Assembly (NCBI RefSeq): GCF_021290385.1
Contig: NZ_CP089928.1
Coordinates: forward strand, 3,986,001 to 4,050,000
Origin: Microbulbifer sp. YPW16
Lineage (GTDB): Bacteria; Pseudomonadota; Gammaproteobacteria; Pseudomonadales; Cellvibrionaceae
Reading direction: 5' to 3'
Length of the DNA stretch: 64,000 bases
Position numbers and translations under genes: made by a program. Numbering within the stretch: position 1 is the first letter of the stretch; every line of letters begins with the position of its first letter. This document shows, piece by piece, positions 8,662 through 16,573 of the stretch. The notes beneath the pieces were generated by a model, which saw only the letters and a list, made by a program, of their open reading frames with translations, was not told where the DNA came from and made no database searches.

Positions 8662-9879
8662 ATGAAACTCGCGATCCTGTCCCGCTCTCCCAAGTGCTAC
8701 AGCTCCATGCGCCTGCAGGAAGCGGCGCAGAAGCGTGGGCATGAGGTGGAGGTGCTGGATACCATCAAGTTTGCCATCGACCTGCAGCGCGGGGCCCCGG
8801 ACCTCTATTACCGGCAGAAACAGATCGGGGACTTCGACGCGGTACTACCGCGCATCGGCGCCTCGATCACCTACTACGGTACAGCGGTAGTGCGGCAGTT
8901 CCAGGAAATGGATGTTTTCTGTGCCAATACCGCCCATGGTATCAACAATTCCCGTGACAAGCTCCGCAGCCTGCAGCTGCTCAGCCGCCACCATGTGGGC
9001 ATTCCCCGCACGACCTTCGTGCACCACAAGAAAGATGTGCTGCCCGCGATCGAGCGCGTGGGCGGGGCGCCGGTGGTGATCAAGCTGATCGAGGGCACCC
9101 AGGGGATCGGCGTGCTGCTGGCCGAGACGGTCAAGCAGGCAGAGGCCATTATCGAACTGTTGCAGGCCCAGAAACAGAATGTGCTGATCCAGAAATTTGT
9201 CGCCGAGAGCAAGGGCCGGGATATCCGCGCCTTCGTGGTAGGCGATCGTGTGGTCGCCGCCATGCGCCGGGTCGCGCAGGGACAGGAGTTCCGCAGTAAC
9301 GTGCATCGCGGTGGCGTTGCCGAACCGGTCGAATTGCCGGACGAATACATGGAAACCGCGGTGCGGGCCACCCAGATCATGGGGTTGCAGGTTGCGGGTG
9401 TCGATATGCTCGAGGGCAAGAACGGGCCGCAGATCATGGAGGTGAACTCCTCGCCGGGGCTGGAGGGTATCGAGACCTGTACCGGGCTCGATGTGGCCGG
9501 CGCGGTGATTGAATATATTGCCGCGCAGGTGGACTTCCCGGAAATCGATGTGCGACAGCGCCTGACAGTGAGTAAGGGCTACGGTGTCACTGAAATCTAT
9601 ATTCCGGAAGGTTCCAGGTTTGTGGGCAAGACCATTCGCGATACCCAGCTCTATGAGCACGATATCAATGTGCTCACTCTATACCGGGGCGCCAAGGTAA
9701 TACCGAATCCCAAGCCCGAACGGGAGCTGGAGGCGGGTGACAAGTTACTTTGCTTTGGTAAGCTGGAAGCCATGCGGGGCATGGTGCCGGCCAAGACCCG
9801 TCGACGCCGGCGGCCGGACATTTCTGACTTGCCTTCCGACCTGGCCATCGCGGGAGAGGTGTCAGACCTGGAGTTGTGA
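8662..9879 (+). CDS. rimK: RimK-type alpha-L-glutamate ligase with C-terminal RCK_C-like domain
   Basis: The first 300 residues align by eye along the whole length of RimK, the ATP-grasp ligase that adds glutamate to the C-terminus of ribosomal protein S6. Visible parts include the N-terminal MKLAILSRSP strand, the ATP-grasp segment VVIKLIEGTQGIGV, the GRDIRAFVVGD strand, and the magnesium-binding MEVNSSPGLEG loop. E. coli RimK ends near residue 300. This protein continues to 405 aa. Residues 305-370 (GVTEIYIPEGSRFVGKTI, then GDKLLCFG) resemble a TrkA-C/RCK_C ligand-binding domain, followed by a basic RRRRR patch and a short acidic tail. The extra domain could sense a small molecule. GTAATCACC precedes the ATG with only a weak ribosome-binding match. 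Confidence 0.88.
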   Translation: MKLAILSRSPKCYSSMRLQEAAQKRGHEVEVLDTIKFAIDLQRGAPDLYYRQKQIGDFDAVLPRIGASITYYGTAVVRQFQEMDVFCANTAHGINNSRDKLRSLQLLSRHHVGIPRTTFVHHKKDVLPAIERVGGAPVVIKLIEGTQGIGVLLAETVKQAEAIIELLQAQKQNVLIQKFVAESKGRDIRAFVVGDRVVAAMRRVAQGQEFRSNVHRGGVAEPVELPDEYMETAVRATQIMGLQVAGVDMLEGKNGPQIMEVNSSPGLEGIETCTGLDVAGAVIEYIAAQVDFPEIDVRQRLTVSKGYGVTEIYIPEGSRFVGKTIRDTQLYEHDINVLTLYRGAKVIPNPKPERELEAGDKLLCFGKLEAMRGMVPAKTRRRRRPDISDLPSDLAIAGEVSDLEL

Positions 9880-9963
9880 CAGTCACTCGACTGCCGGCAC
9901 GGGCAATAAAAAACCGAGACAGCGCAGCACTGTATTCCGGGTGGTGGGGCTTTCTGCCCCGGT

Positions 9964-11319
9964 GTGCCGCCCGACTTGTGGGAAAAATACGTGGAAACAC
10001 AAGAGCTGCTTGAAGAGTTAAAACAGAATGCCAGCCAGGCACTGACCTCCACTGACCGGATGGAAATCCTGGGGCAGCTGGGCGTCATACTGGCAATCTA
10101 CGCGCTCGCCTACGTAATTGCCCACCGCCTGGTCAAGCTGGTCCCGTGGTTCAGGCGTCCTCCCGAGCGGCCGGAGCAGTCACCAATCCAGCTGCTCGTC
10201 TATCGTTGTGGCAGGTTGCTGTTCCCCCTGCTGGCCCTTGTGTTCCTGCGTATCGACCTGGCATTTATCCCGCAGGTCCTGGGGGAAAGCTGGGTTGTGC
10301 AGGCAGCTTTTGCCATCGCAATTATCCTGCTGTTCAATGATTTTGTGAAACTGGTGATCACCCGGGCGTCGGTTGCCACCGTATTCCGCTGGGTGGGAAT
10401 GCCGATCCTGTTCCTGTATGTGATTGGCGCACTGGATGACATCGTCCGGGTGCTGGATTCCATGGCGGTAGAACTCGGCAATATCCGTATCTCCGCTTAC
10501 GGGATCACCCGGGCCGTGATCTTTGGCTCACTGCTTTTCTGGCTGGGCCGCGTGTCCAATTCCACCGGGCAGACCATCATCCGCAACCAGCAGGCCCTGG
10601 ATTACCGCACCCGGGAAGTCGCGGCCAAGCTGTTCGAGATCGCGCTGTTCACGCTGGTCTTTATCCTGATTCTCAACCTGATGGGGATCAACCTGACCGC
10701 ACTGGCAGTGTTTGGCGGGGCCGTGGGCGTGGGTATTGGTTTCGGCCTGCAGAGCACTGCCTCCAATTTTATCTCGGGGCTGATCATTATCCTGGATCGC
10801 TCGATCACCCTTGGCGACTACGTTGCGCTGGACGAGGAGCGCCGCGGAACCGTGACCAAGCTGAGCATGCGGGCGGTCACCCTGGAAACCTTTGATGGCA
10901 AGGATATCGTTGTACCCAATGAGAAGTTCGTTTCTGAATCGTTCGTCAACTGGACACAAAAAAACCGGAAACAGCGCTACCGGGTAGACTTTTCCGTCAG
11001 CTACAGCACCAATGTGCGTGAAATGGTGGAAATCGTAAAAGATGCGGTAGCGCGGCATCCACAGGTCCTGAGCGGCGATGACCTGCCCATCGAGGAGCGG
11101 CCCGACTGTGAGATCGACAGCTTCGGTGACAACGGCGTTAACATGTTTGTGGAATTCTGGATGGAGGGGGTCGACGATGGCCGCAATCGTGTTGGCGGTG
11201 ACCTGCTGCTGATTATCTTCGAGACGTTACAACAGCACGGAATCGAGATTCCGTTCCCGCAACGGGATGTACGCGTCCTCAGTACCCCGGAGAAAAAGAC
11301 CCTGGATCCCTTTACCTAG
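9964..11319 (+). CDS. MscS family mechanosensitive ion channel
   Basis: This is an inner-membrane channel that opens under hypo-osmotic tension. The longest frame starts with GTG at 9964; a second GTG at 9991 has a better-placed GGGAA and may be the true start. Several hydrophobic helices cover residues 40-290. The MscS pore helix is recognisable as AVFGGAVGVGIGFGLQS, followed by the beta-domain segment SITLGDYV. The soluble vestibule (VVPNEKFVSESFVNW, and the FSVSYSTN strand) and the C-terminal domain complete the protein. At 451 aa it is longer than E. coli MscS (286 aa) because of additional N-terminal membrane helices, as in the YbdG/YnaI-type homologues. It ends near a hairpin facing the convergent GST gene. 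Confidence 0.9.
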   Translation: MPPDLWEKYVETQELLEELKQNASQALTSTDRMEILGQLGVILAIYALAYVIAHRLVKLVPWFRRPPERPEQSPIQLLVYRCGRLLFPLLALVFLRIDLAFIPQVLGESWVVQAAFAIAIILLFNDFVKLVITRASVATVFRWVGMPILFLYVIGALDDIVRVLDSMAVELGNIRISAYGITRAVIFGSLLFWLGRVSNSTGQTIIRNQQALDYRTREVAAKLFEIALFTLVFILILNLMGINLTALAVFGGAVGVGIGFGLQSTASNFISGLIIILDRSITLGDYVALDEERRGTVTKLSMRAVTLETFDGKDIVVPNEKFVSESFVNWTQKNRKQRYRVDFSVSYSTNVREMVEIVKDAVARHPQVLSGDDLPIEERPDCEIDSFGDNGVNMFVEFWMEGVDDGRNRVGGDLLLIIFETLQQHGIEIPFPQRDVRVLSTPEKKTLDPFT

Positions 11320-11343
11320 TTTCCGGGCAATTCGCCAGCGAAC

Positions 11344-11380
11344 GGGAGAGCCGGCTGTTACGGTGCTGCGCCGGTCTCCC
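11344..11380. terminator. Hairpin between the convergent MscS and GST genes
   Basis: GGGAGA-G-CCGGC (11344-11355) pairs with GCCGGTCTCCC (11370-11380), an 11-bp stem with one bulged G, in the 74-base gap between two genes pointing at each other. It could terminate both transcripts; there is no T run. Confidence 0.4.
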
Positions 11381-11393
11381 GCAAGCGGGGTCG

Positions 11394-12008
11394 TCAGGCC
11401 CGGGCGCTGGGTCGCTCGCTCAATTCATCCCGCCAGCGTTTCAGGTGCGGGTGCTCTTCCGCCGACGGGCGCAGGTTGACCACCTTGCCGAAATCCAGCG
11501 CGCACAGCATGCTGATATCTGCCACCGAGAAATAGTCCCCGGCCAGATAGCGGTTATCTGCCAGGTGGCGATTCAGCTGGCCAAAAAAAGCCCGGGCCTT
11601 ACCGGCGCAATCTTCACCGTAGTCCGGGAAGGTGTTCATGCGGTCGGAAAAGAAGCCGGTGGTGTGCTGGAATGCCATGCCCACATTGAACATCAGGTTG
11701 AACTCCGCTCGCCGGACCCACATTTCCACCACAGCCTTTTCCTGTGCGTCCCGGCCGAACAGCGGGTTCTCCGGGTATTGCTCTTCAAAATAGCGCTTGA
11801 TCGCCACTGACTCGGCGATGCTGGTGCCATCCTCCAGCTCCATCACCGGCACCTTGCCGTTGAAGTCCCTGCGCCGGTAATCGTCGCTGAGGTTTTCGCC
11901 GCGGGCGATATCCACCGGCACGAAAGCCACATCTTCGATACCTTTCTCGGCCAGGAACATGCGTACCCGGCGACAATTGGGGGCCTGGGAATACTCATAG
12001 ATCTTCAT
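11394..12008 (-). CDS. Glutathione S-transferase family protein
   Basis: The 204-aa cytosolic protein has a thioredoxin-like N-terminal domain and an all-helical C-terminal domain. The N-terminus MKIYEYSQAPNCRRVR matches the first strand-helix of bacterial GSTs, with S7/C12 in the active-site area. GKVPVMELEDGTSIAES contains the cis-Pro and the glutathione-binding E-S pair. The C-terminal FSVADIS (N-capping box) is also clear. The substrate is unknown. It is divergent from the amidohydrolase gene, with a 97-base shared promoter region, and its 3' end faces the MscS gene. Confidence 0.9.
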   Translation of the reverse strand: MKIYEYSQAPNCRRVRMFLAEKGIEDVAFVPVDIARGENLSDDYRRRDFNGKVPVMELEDGTSIAESVAIKRYFEEQYPENPLFGRDAQEKAVVEMWVRRAEFNLMFNVGMAFQHTTGFFSDRMNTFPDYGEDCAGKARAFFGQLNRHLADNRYLAGDYFSVADISMLCALDFGKVVNLRPSAEEHPHLKRWRDELSERPSARA

Positions 12009-12105
12009 GGGGCATTTCTCTCCACTTGGCGAATAGGGTAGATTGTGGGGTTACACAGTCACTCGACACAACAACAAGACTAAGCCAGTCATAAAAGGTG
12101 TAACA

Positions 12106-13437
12106 ATGACCACTTTGACCAATCGGGGAGTCTTCCGTATTCGCGCGGCCGCCCTGGCCGCGGCGCTGCTGGCGTTGGCGGGCGCCTCCCAGGCCATGGC
12201 AGAATCGCTGGCGATCTACGCCGGCCAGATGTTCGACAGCGAATCCGGTGAAATGCTTGAGAACCGCACCATCCATGTTGTCGACGGCCGCATAGAATCC
12301 GTCCAGAAGGGCTTTGCCAAGCGCGACCGCGAACAGCTGGTGGACCTGCGGGGCTACACCGTGTTGCCGGGGCTGATGGATATGCACACGCACCTGGTGA
12401 CGGAGTTTGGCCCTCGCACCTATGTCGAGCGGTTTACCTGGAATCCGGCTGATTATGCCCTGCGGGGTGTGGATACCGCCCGTCGCACGCTGATGGCTGG
12501 CTTTACCACCGTCCGCGACCTGGGGGATACCGACAATGTCACCGTGAGCCTGCGCAAGGCCATCGACCAGGGCACCATCGACGGTCCCCGTATCTTCACT
12601 GCCGGCAAGTCCATTGCCACCACCGGCGGCCACGCGGATCCCACCAACGGGTACCGTATGGCGCTGATGGGGCAGCCGGGGCCTGTTGATGGCGTGGTCA
12701 ATGGTGTGGCGAGCGCGCGCGAGGCGGTCCGCCAGCGCTACAAGGACGGCGCCGACCTGATCAAGATTACCGCGACCGGCGGCGTGCTCAGTGTCGCCAA
12801 GAGCGGCCAGAACCCCCAGTTTATGAAGGATGAGCTGGAGGCCATCGTCGCCACTGCGAAGGACTATGGCTTTACCGTGGCGGTCCATGCGCACGGCAAG
12901 GAGGGTATGCAGCGGGCGATTCGCGCCGGTGTGGACTCGATCGAGCACGGCACTTATATGGATGGCGAGACCATCGAGCTGATGAAGCGAAACAACACCT
13001 GGTATGTCCCCACGTTGCTGGCGGGAGCCTGGGTCACAGAGAAGTCGCGGGTGGAGGGTTTCTTCCCCGAGATCGTCCGCACCAAGGCGGCGACTATCGG
13101 CCCGCTGATCAAGGAGACCTTTGCCGAGGCCTATCGCCGCGGGGTCAAGATCGCTTTCGGCACCGACAGTGGCGTCAGCCGCCATGGTGACAATGCGCAG
13201 GAGTTTGCGTTGATGGTTGCCGCGGGCATGAATCCCGCCGACGCCCTGCGCAGTGCAACCTGGAATGCCGCCGGGCTGCTGCAGGTGCAGGACCAGCTGG
13301 GCAGTATCAGTGCCGGCAAGCATGCGGATATCATCGCCGTCGCCGGTAACCCGCTGGAGGACATCACCCAGCTGCAACGGGTCCGGTTTATCATGAAAGG
13401 TGGCAAGATCTACCGGCAGCCGCCTCAGGCCCGTTAA
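12106..13437 (+). CDS. Exported amidohydrolase family protein (Xaa-Pro dipeptidase/imidazolonepropionase-like)
   Basis: This metal-dependent hydrolase carries a signal peptide ([20 protein letters not shown]..., cleavage after SQAMA), so it acts in the periplasm. The frame is open upstream to 12043, but the ATG at 12106 with AAAAGGTG in front gives a proper signal peptide. The 443-aa product has the metal ligands of the family: HTH in MDMHTHLV (first two His), a Lys in [11 protein letters not shown], His in AVHAHGKEG and IEHGTYMD, and Asp in FGTDSGVS. Related exported enzymes cleave prolyl or acyl-amino acid dipeptides; which substrate applies here cannot be decided. It is monocistronic, with a hairpin after the stop. 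Confidence 0.88.
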   Translation: MTTLTNRGVFRIRAAALAAALLALAGASQAMAESLAIYAGQMFDSESGEMLENRTIHVVDGRIESVQKGFAKRDREQLVDLRGYTVLPGLMDMHTHLVTEFGPRTYVERFTWNPADYALRGVDTARRTLMAGFTTVRDLGDTDNVTVSLRKAIDQGTIDGPRIFTAGKSIATTGGHADPTNGYRMALMGQPGPVDGVVNGVASAREAVRQRYKDGADLIKITATGGVLSVAKSGQNPQFMKDELEAIVATAKDYGFTVAVHAHGKEGMQRAIRAGVDSIEHGTYMDGETIELMKRNNTWYVPTLLAGAWVTEKSRVEGFFPEIVRTKAATIGPLIKETFAEAYRRGVKIAFGTDSGVSRHGDNAQEFALMVAAGMNPADALRSATWNAAGLLQVQDQLGSISAGKHADIIAVAGNPLEDITQLQRVRFIMKGGKIYRQPPQAR

Positions 13438-13493
13438 GCAGGGGCCGCTTACGCAGGGAAGGGAAAGGAGGAGCCGGGCAGGCGGGGACACCG

Positions 13494-13527
13494 GGCCGGG
13501 TGCGCGCCGCCTGCACGCCACCCGGCC
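13494..13527. terminator. Hairpin between convergent amidohydrolase and SIMPL genes
   Basis: GGCCGGGTG (13494-13502) pairs exactly with CACCCGGCC (13519-13527). It lies in the 99-base gap between two convergent genes, so it may end both transcripts; no T tract follows. Confidence 0.4.
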
Positions 13528-13536
13528 GGCCTGTTG

Positions 13537-14262
13537 TCAGTCCTTCAGTTCAAATACCAGTTCCAGGTTGACGGACATGGTGGTCTCGCCGGGCGCGACC
13601 GGGGTGCGGGCATCGGCCGAGGCCATTTCCGCGCGCATCATCGGGCGCGGTGCGCCGCCATTGCCGCCCTCGGAAATGCTCACGATGCGGGCCACTTTCA
13701 TTCCCAGTGAGTCTGCGTAGGTTTCCGCGCGTTCCCGGGCCAGGTCCAGGGCCTTGCCGCGGGCCTCGGCCAGCAGGGGCTCGGGCTCGCCAATGGAAAA
13801 GTTCGGGCCATAGATATTGTTTGCCCCGGCCTCGGCCATCTTGTCCAGTACTTCCCCCAGTTCATCAATCTCACGTACGGTGATCCGCACGGTATTGCGG
13901 GCCATATAGCCGGTGATCTGTCGATTCGGTCCCTCGCTGTTGGGGCGGGAGCTGTAACGCGGTGTCAGGCTGATGCCGCTGGTCTGTACGTCTTTCTTGT
14001 CGATGCCGGCTTTTTCGATTGCCTTGATCAGTTTCTCCATCTGTTCGGCGTTGGCCTGCATGGCCTGCTGGCTTTCCTCTGCCTCGGTGACCACACCAGC
14101 GGAGATATCGGCCACATCCGGGACCTTGCTGGCCTCACCTGTAGACGAGATGGATACCAGGGTGCCGGTGGGCTTGCCCTCAGTGCCGTTGCCGCAGCCG
14201 GCGCCGAAGAGGACAAGGCCCGCAACCAGGCTGCCGGAGATCAACTTCATCATTTTCTGCAT
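13537..14262 (-). CDS. SIMPL domain lipoprotein (DUF541)
   Basis: Starting at 14262 (MQKMMKL) gives a 241-aa protein with a lipoprotein signal peptide ending FGAGC (Cys23). The frame is open further upstream, but that part has no signal-like sequence. After the lipobox, the mature part (VSISSTGEASKVPDVADISAGV onwards) is the SIMPL/DUF541 domain found in E. coli YggE and in periplasmic BP26-like proteins, which form oligomeric rings and are tied to oxidative stress tolerance. A tract of alternating strands and helices ends in VNLELVFELKD. It is transcribed away from the class V enzyme, whose 3' end is about 60 bases upstream; the two may share a transcript. Confidence 0.85.
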   Translation of the reverse strand: MQKMMKLISGSLVAGLVLFGAGCGNGTEGKPTGTLVSISSTGEASKVPDVADISAGVVTEAEESQQAMQANAEQMEKLIKAIEKAGIDKKDVQTSGISLTPRYSSRPNSEGPNRQITGYMARNTVRITVREIDELGEVLDKMAEAGANNIYGPNFSIGEPEPLLAEARGKALDLARERAETYADSLGMKVARIVSISEGGNGGAPRPMMRAEMASADARTPVAPGETTMSVNLELVFELKD

Positions 14263-14324
14263 GGCGTTTTCCTTAATTCTCCATGAACTCTTGTAATAAC
14301 GATCAGTTTTGATTGTCTTGCCTG

Positions 14325-15500
14325 TTAGCTGAATACACGCTGAAACGTTTCGTCTTCTGCATGATAGATGGCAAAACCGAGGCGCAGCAGTTGTTGCCGG
14401 CGGTCGCACAGGACACCGCGTGAACCCAGCTCTTCCTGCAGTTTCTCCGCATGCTGTGCGGTGGTGCAGTTGAAGGTGAAAAAATGTCCATGCCCGTTTT
14501 CCAGGTCGTGGTGCACCAGCCTGTCGCGATTTAGCAATGGGTGGCCGGCGCTGTCCATGGTGTCCAGGAAGCGCCGCTGGCGGTCCAGCACATAATCATG
14601 GATTTTTTCCACCGTGACACCGTCGCGCTCGAACAGCTCGAGGATCGCCAGGGCCTTGTAAAGGGTGGAATAGTCCATGGTCGAGCCGGCGAAACGCAGC
14701 CAGTTATCCGCATAGCCAACCCGGTCGGCACGGTTTTCCAGTTCCGCCATATCCGCAAACCAGCCGGTATACAGCGGCCGCAGCGTGCATCCCGCGGGGA
14801 TACTCATAAAGCAGAGGCCCTCGCCGGCGCCCTGGTACTTGTAGGAACCGGCCGTATAGAAAACCTTGTCGGCGATTGCCCCCAGGTCTGTGGGCCGGGC
14901 GAAGTAGCCGTGATAGCCGTCGATAACGAACTCGGTACGCTCCGGCTTGCGCCCGGCGATGCCGTCCAGGTCGGGGAAGGCCACGCCGGAGTCGAAAAAC
15001 ACCTGGCTGGCGTAGGCCAGGTCATAGTGGCCGCGGTGCAGTTCCTGCTCGAAGCGTTCGGCCAGGGTGTCGTAGGGCTCCTTGTGGATGCGGGTCACCT
15101 CGACACTGGACTCCTCCTCCAGGCGCTGCAGCTGGCGGGTAAAGCTGTAAAACTCGCCATCGGTGGTCAGGATGCGCAGGGGGCGGGAGAGGTCGAAAGC
15201 GCTGATCAGGCGGAATACCAGTTCGTGGGTATTGGGCGCCATGGCGATCCGGTCCGGGCTGGGCAGGTTGAGCACGCGGGCAACCGCCGCCTGCCAGGCG
15301 GGAATCTTCTGTTCAAAAATTGGTCCCCACTTGCTGTCCGCGAGGGTGGCGGAATCCGTCCAGTACTGCTGCGCCGCCTCGCAGGTGACGTCTGGCCAGT
15401 AATGATGGGAGTGGCAGGCCATATGCAGCGGAGGCTGTGCCCCGCTGGCGGCGCTTTCTGCAGCGCCCTGCAGGAATTGTCGATAATACTTCTGATACAT
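14325..15500 (-). CDS. Aminotransferase class V-fold PLP enzyme, kynureninase-like
   Basis: The ATG at 15500 (MYQKYYRQF) gives 391 aa; the frame is open to 15641 but the extension looks non-coding. The PLP site is visible: D194 and H197 in FVIDGYHGYFA, with the Schiff-base lysine K221 in the AGSYKYQGAGEG segment. These are arranged as in kynureninase and related class V enzymes. The N-terminal HMACHSHHYWPDV region should bind the substrate carboxylate. I could not match it to a defined reaction; kynureninase sequences I know differ around the lysine. It lies upstream of and co-directional with the SIMPL gene and is divergent from gloA. Confidence 0.75.
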   Translation of the reverse strand: MYQKYYRQFLQGAAESAASGAQPPLHMACHSHHYWPDVTCEAAQQYWTDSATLADSKWGPIFEQKIPAWQAAVARVLNLPSPDRIAMAPNTHELVFRLISAFDLSRPLRILTTDGEFYSFTRQLQRLEEESSVEVTRIHKEPYDTLAERFEQELHRGHYDLAYASQVFFDSGVAFPDLDGIAGRKPERTEFVIDGYHGYFARPTDLGAIADKVFYTAGSYKYQGAGEGLCFMSIPAGCTLRPLYTGWFADMAELENRADRVGYADNWLRFAGSTMDYSTLYKALAILELFERDGVTVEKIHDYVLDRQRRFLDTMDSAGHPLLNRDRLVHHDLENGHGHFFTFNCTTAQHAEKLQEELGSRGVLCDRRQQLLRLGFAIYHAEDETFQRVFS

Positions 15501-15797
15501 TTGGCTCTGGCGTCCGTAATAAACAACCTTTATTTTACCGCCCGATTGTAGCCGGTTTGGCCTGGCGCAGATATGTGCCGGGCCGGACAGGGCCAGCGAC
15601 GTAAGCGGTACAGTGACGCTATTGATACGCACAATTGGCATCGCGGTCGCTGCGGCACTTGCATGTGGTCGATATTTGAACGGCGTGCTCGCCTGCCAGG
15701 GGAGCCCCGGCCCGTGTCATGGTCGCCGGGGAAAGCTCTCACAGTGGCCCTGCATGCGTTTACCGGTTCCCAAATATACCGTCAGAGGAGTTACACG
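15501..15797. other. Divergent intergenic region, no gene seen
   Basis: This 297-base gap separates the divergent class V enzyme and glyoxalase genes and must hold both promoters. Apart from a GAGGAG ribosome-binding site at 15785-15790 for the glyoxalase, I see no conserved box, repeat or small gene worth naming. Confidence 0.4.
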
Positions 15798-16238
15798 ATG
15801 GAATACCTGCATACCATGGTCCGGGTCGCGGACCTCGAGGAGTCGCTCAAGTTCTACTGTGAGAAGCTGGGCCTGCAGGAGATCAGCCGCGTCGACAACG
15901 ACAAGGGGCGCTTTACCCTGGTATTCCTTGCCGCCCCGGGCGACGCGGAAAGCGCGCGGGAGAACAAGGCCCCGCTGGTGGAGCTGACCTATAACTGGGA
16001 TCCGGAAACCTACTCCGGCGGCCGTAATTTTGGCCACCTGGCTTACCGGGTAGATAATATCTACGCCATCTGCCAGCGGCTGATGGACGAGGGCGTCACC
16101 ATCAACCGGCCGCCCCGGGATGGCCATATGGCGTTTGTACGCTCTCCGGATGGTATCTCGATTGAGTTGCTGCAGAAGGGGGAGTCCCTGGAGCCGGAGG
16201 AGCCCTGGGCGTCAATGGAAAACACCGGCACCTGGTAA
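15798..16238 (+). CDS. gloA: Glyoxalase I (lactoylglutathione lyase)
   Basis: It converts the methylglyoxal-glutathione hemithioacetal to S-lactoylglutathione in the cytosol. The ATG at 15798 follows GAGGAG and yields 146 aa, slightly longer than E. coli GloA (135 aa). All four metal ligands of bacterial glyoxalase I are in place: H5 (YLHTMVRV), E62 (VELTYNW), H80 (FGHLAYRV) and E123 (SIELLQKG). The VELTYNW strand is almost identical to that of E. coli. The protein has no zinc-type insertions, so it probably belongs to the nickel-dependent class. It is monocistronic; two repeat elements follow downstream. Confidence 0.92.
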   Translation: MEYLHTMVRVADLEESLKFYCEKLGLQEISRVDNDKGRFTLVFLAAPGDAESARENKAPLVELTYNWDPETYSGGRNFGHLAYRVDNIYAICQRLMDEGVTINRPPRDGHMAFVRSPDGISIELLQKGESLEPEEPWASMENTGTW

Positions 16239-16271
16239 GAGTGAACGGGAAGCTATTGCGCTTGGCATCTC

Positions 16272-16341
16272 GGTCGGTGGCAGTGCTCGGAATCCTCATG
16301 TGCTTTATGCACACTCCGGTTCCTGCGCGCTGGCACCGACC
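16272..16341. repeat. Palindromic intergenic repeat element, copy A
   Basis: A core of about 56 bp (16281-16336, starting CAGTGCTCGGAAT and ending TGCGCGCTGGCAC) is enclosed by an exact 8-bp inverted repeat, GGTCGGTG (16272-16279) and CACCGACC (16334-16341). Inside, GGAA pairs with TTCC and TGTGC with GCACA, so one strand can fold into a long imperfect hairpin. A second, diverged copy lies 140 bases downstream. Confidence 0.7.
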
Positions 16342-16411
16342 AACCTGCCGGCGCTCATGACGCTTCCCGCGTCACTCTCCGCCTCGAAGGAGGCAGGTGG
16401 GTGACTGCGTC

Positions 16412-16475
16412 GCCAGCGGGCAGTGCTCGGAATGCTCATGTGCTCGTGTACATTCCGCTTCCTGCGCGCTGGCAC
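16412..16475. repeat. Palindromic intergenic repeat element, copy B
   Basis: The core (16421-16475) matches copy A at most positions, with changes concentrated in the loop (TGCTTTATGCACA against TGCTCGTGTACA). It is flanked by GCCAGCG (16412-16418) and CGCTGGC (16467-16473), again an exact inverted repeat but of different sequence from copy A, so the pairing rather than the bases is kept. GGAATG...CATTCC forms the inner stem. No transposase lies nearby. The rest of the 335-base gap between gloA and the patatin gene is unremarkable. Confidence 0.7.
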
Positions 16476-16573
16476 AGCGAGCCTGAAGGCGCAGGGGAGC
16501 TGCACTTTTAAAGCGCCGACGCAGCGCGTGATTGGGGCCGGAAGATTGGCCCGACCTGAAATTGGATGAATTT

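Noticed and set aside
11995-13521. 508-codon reverse-strand frame over the amidohydrolase
   Set aside because: Product is a His/Gln/Leu-rich antisense shadow; the forward frame carries all metal ligands and a signal peptide.
16239-16573. Integron attC site or CRISPR-like repeat for the palindromic pair
   Set aside because: Only two copies, no spacers of constant length, no integrase or cas gene, and no attC core GTTRRRY visible.
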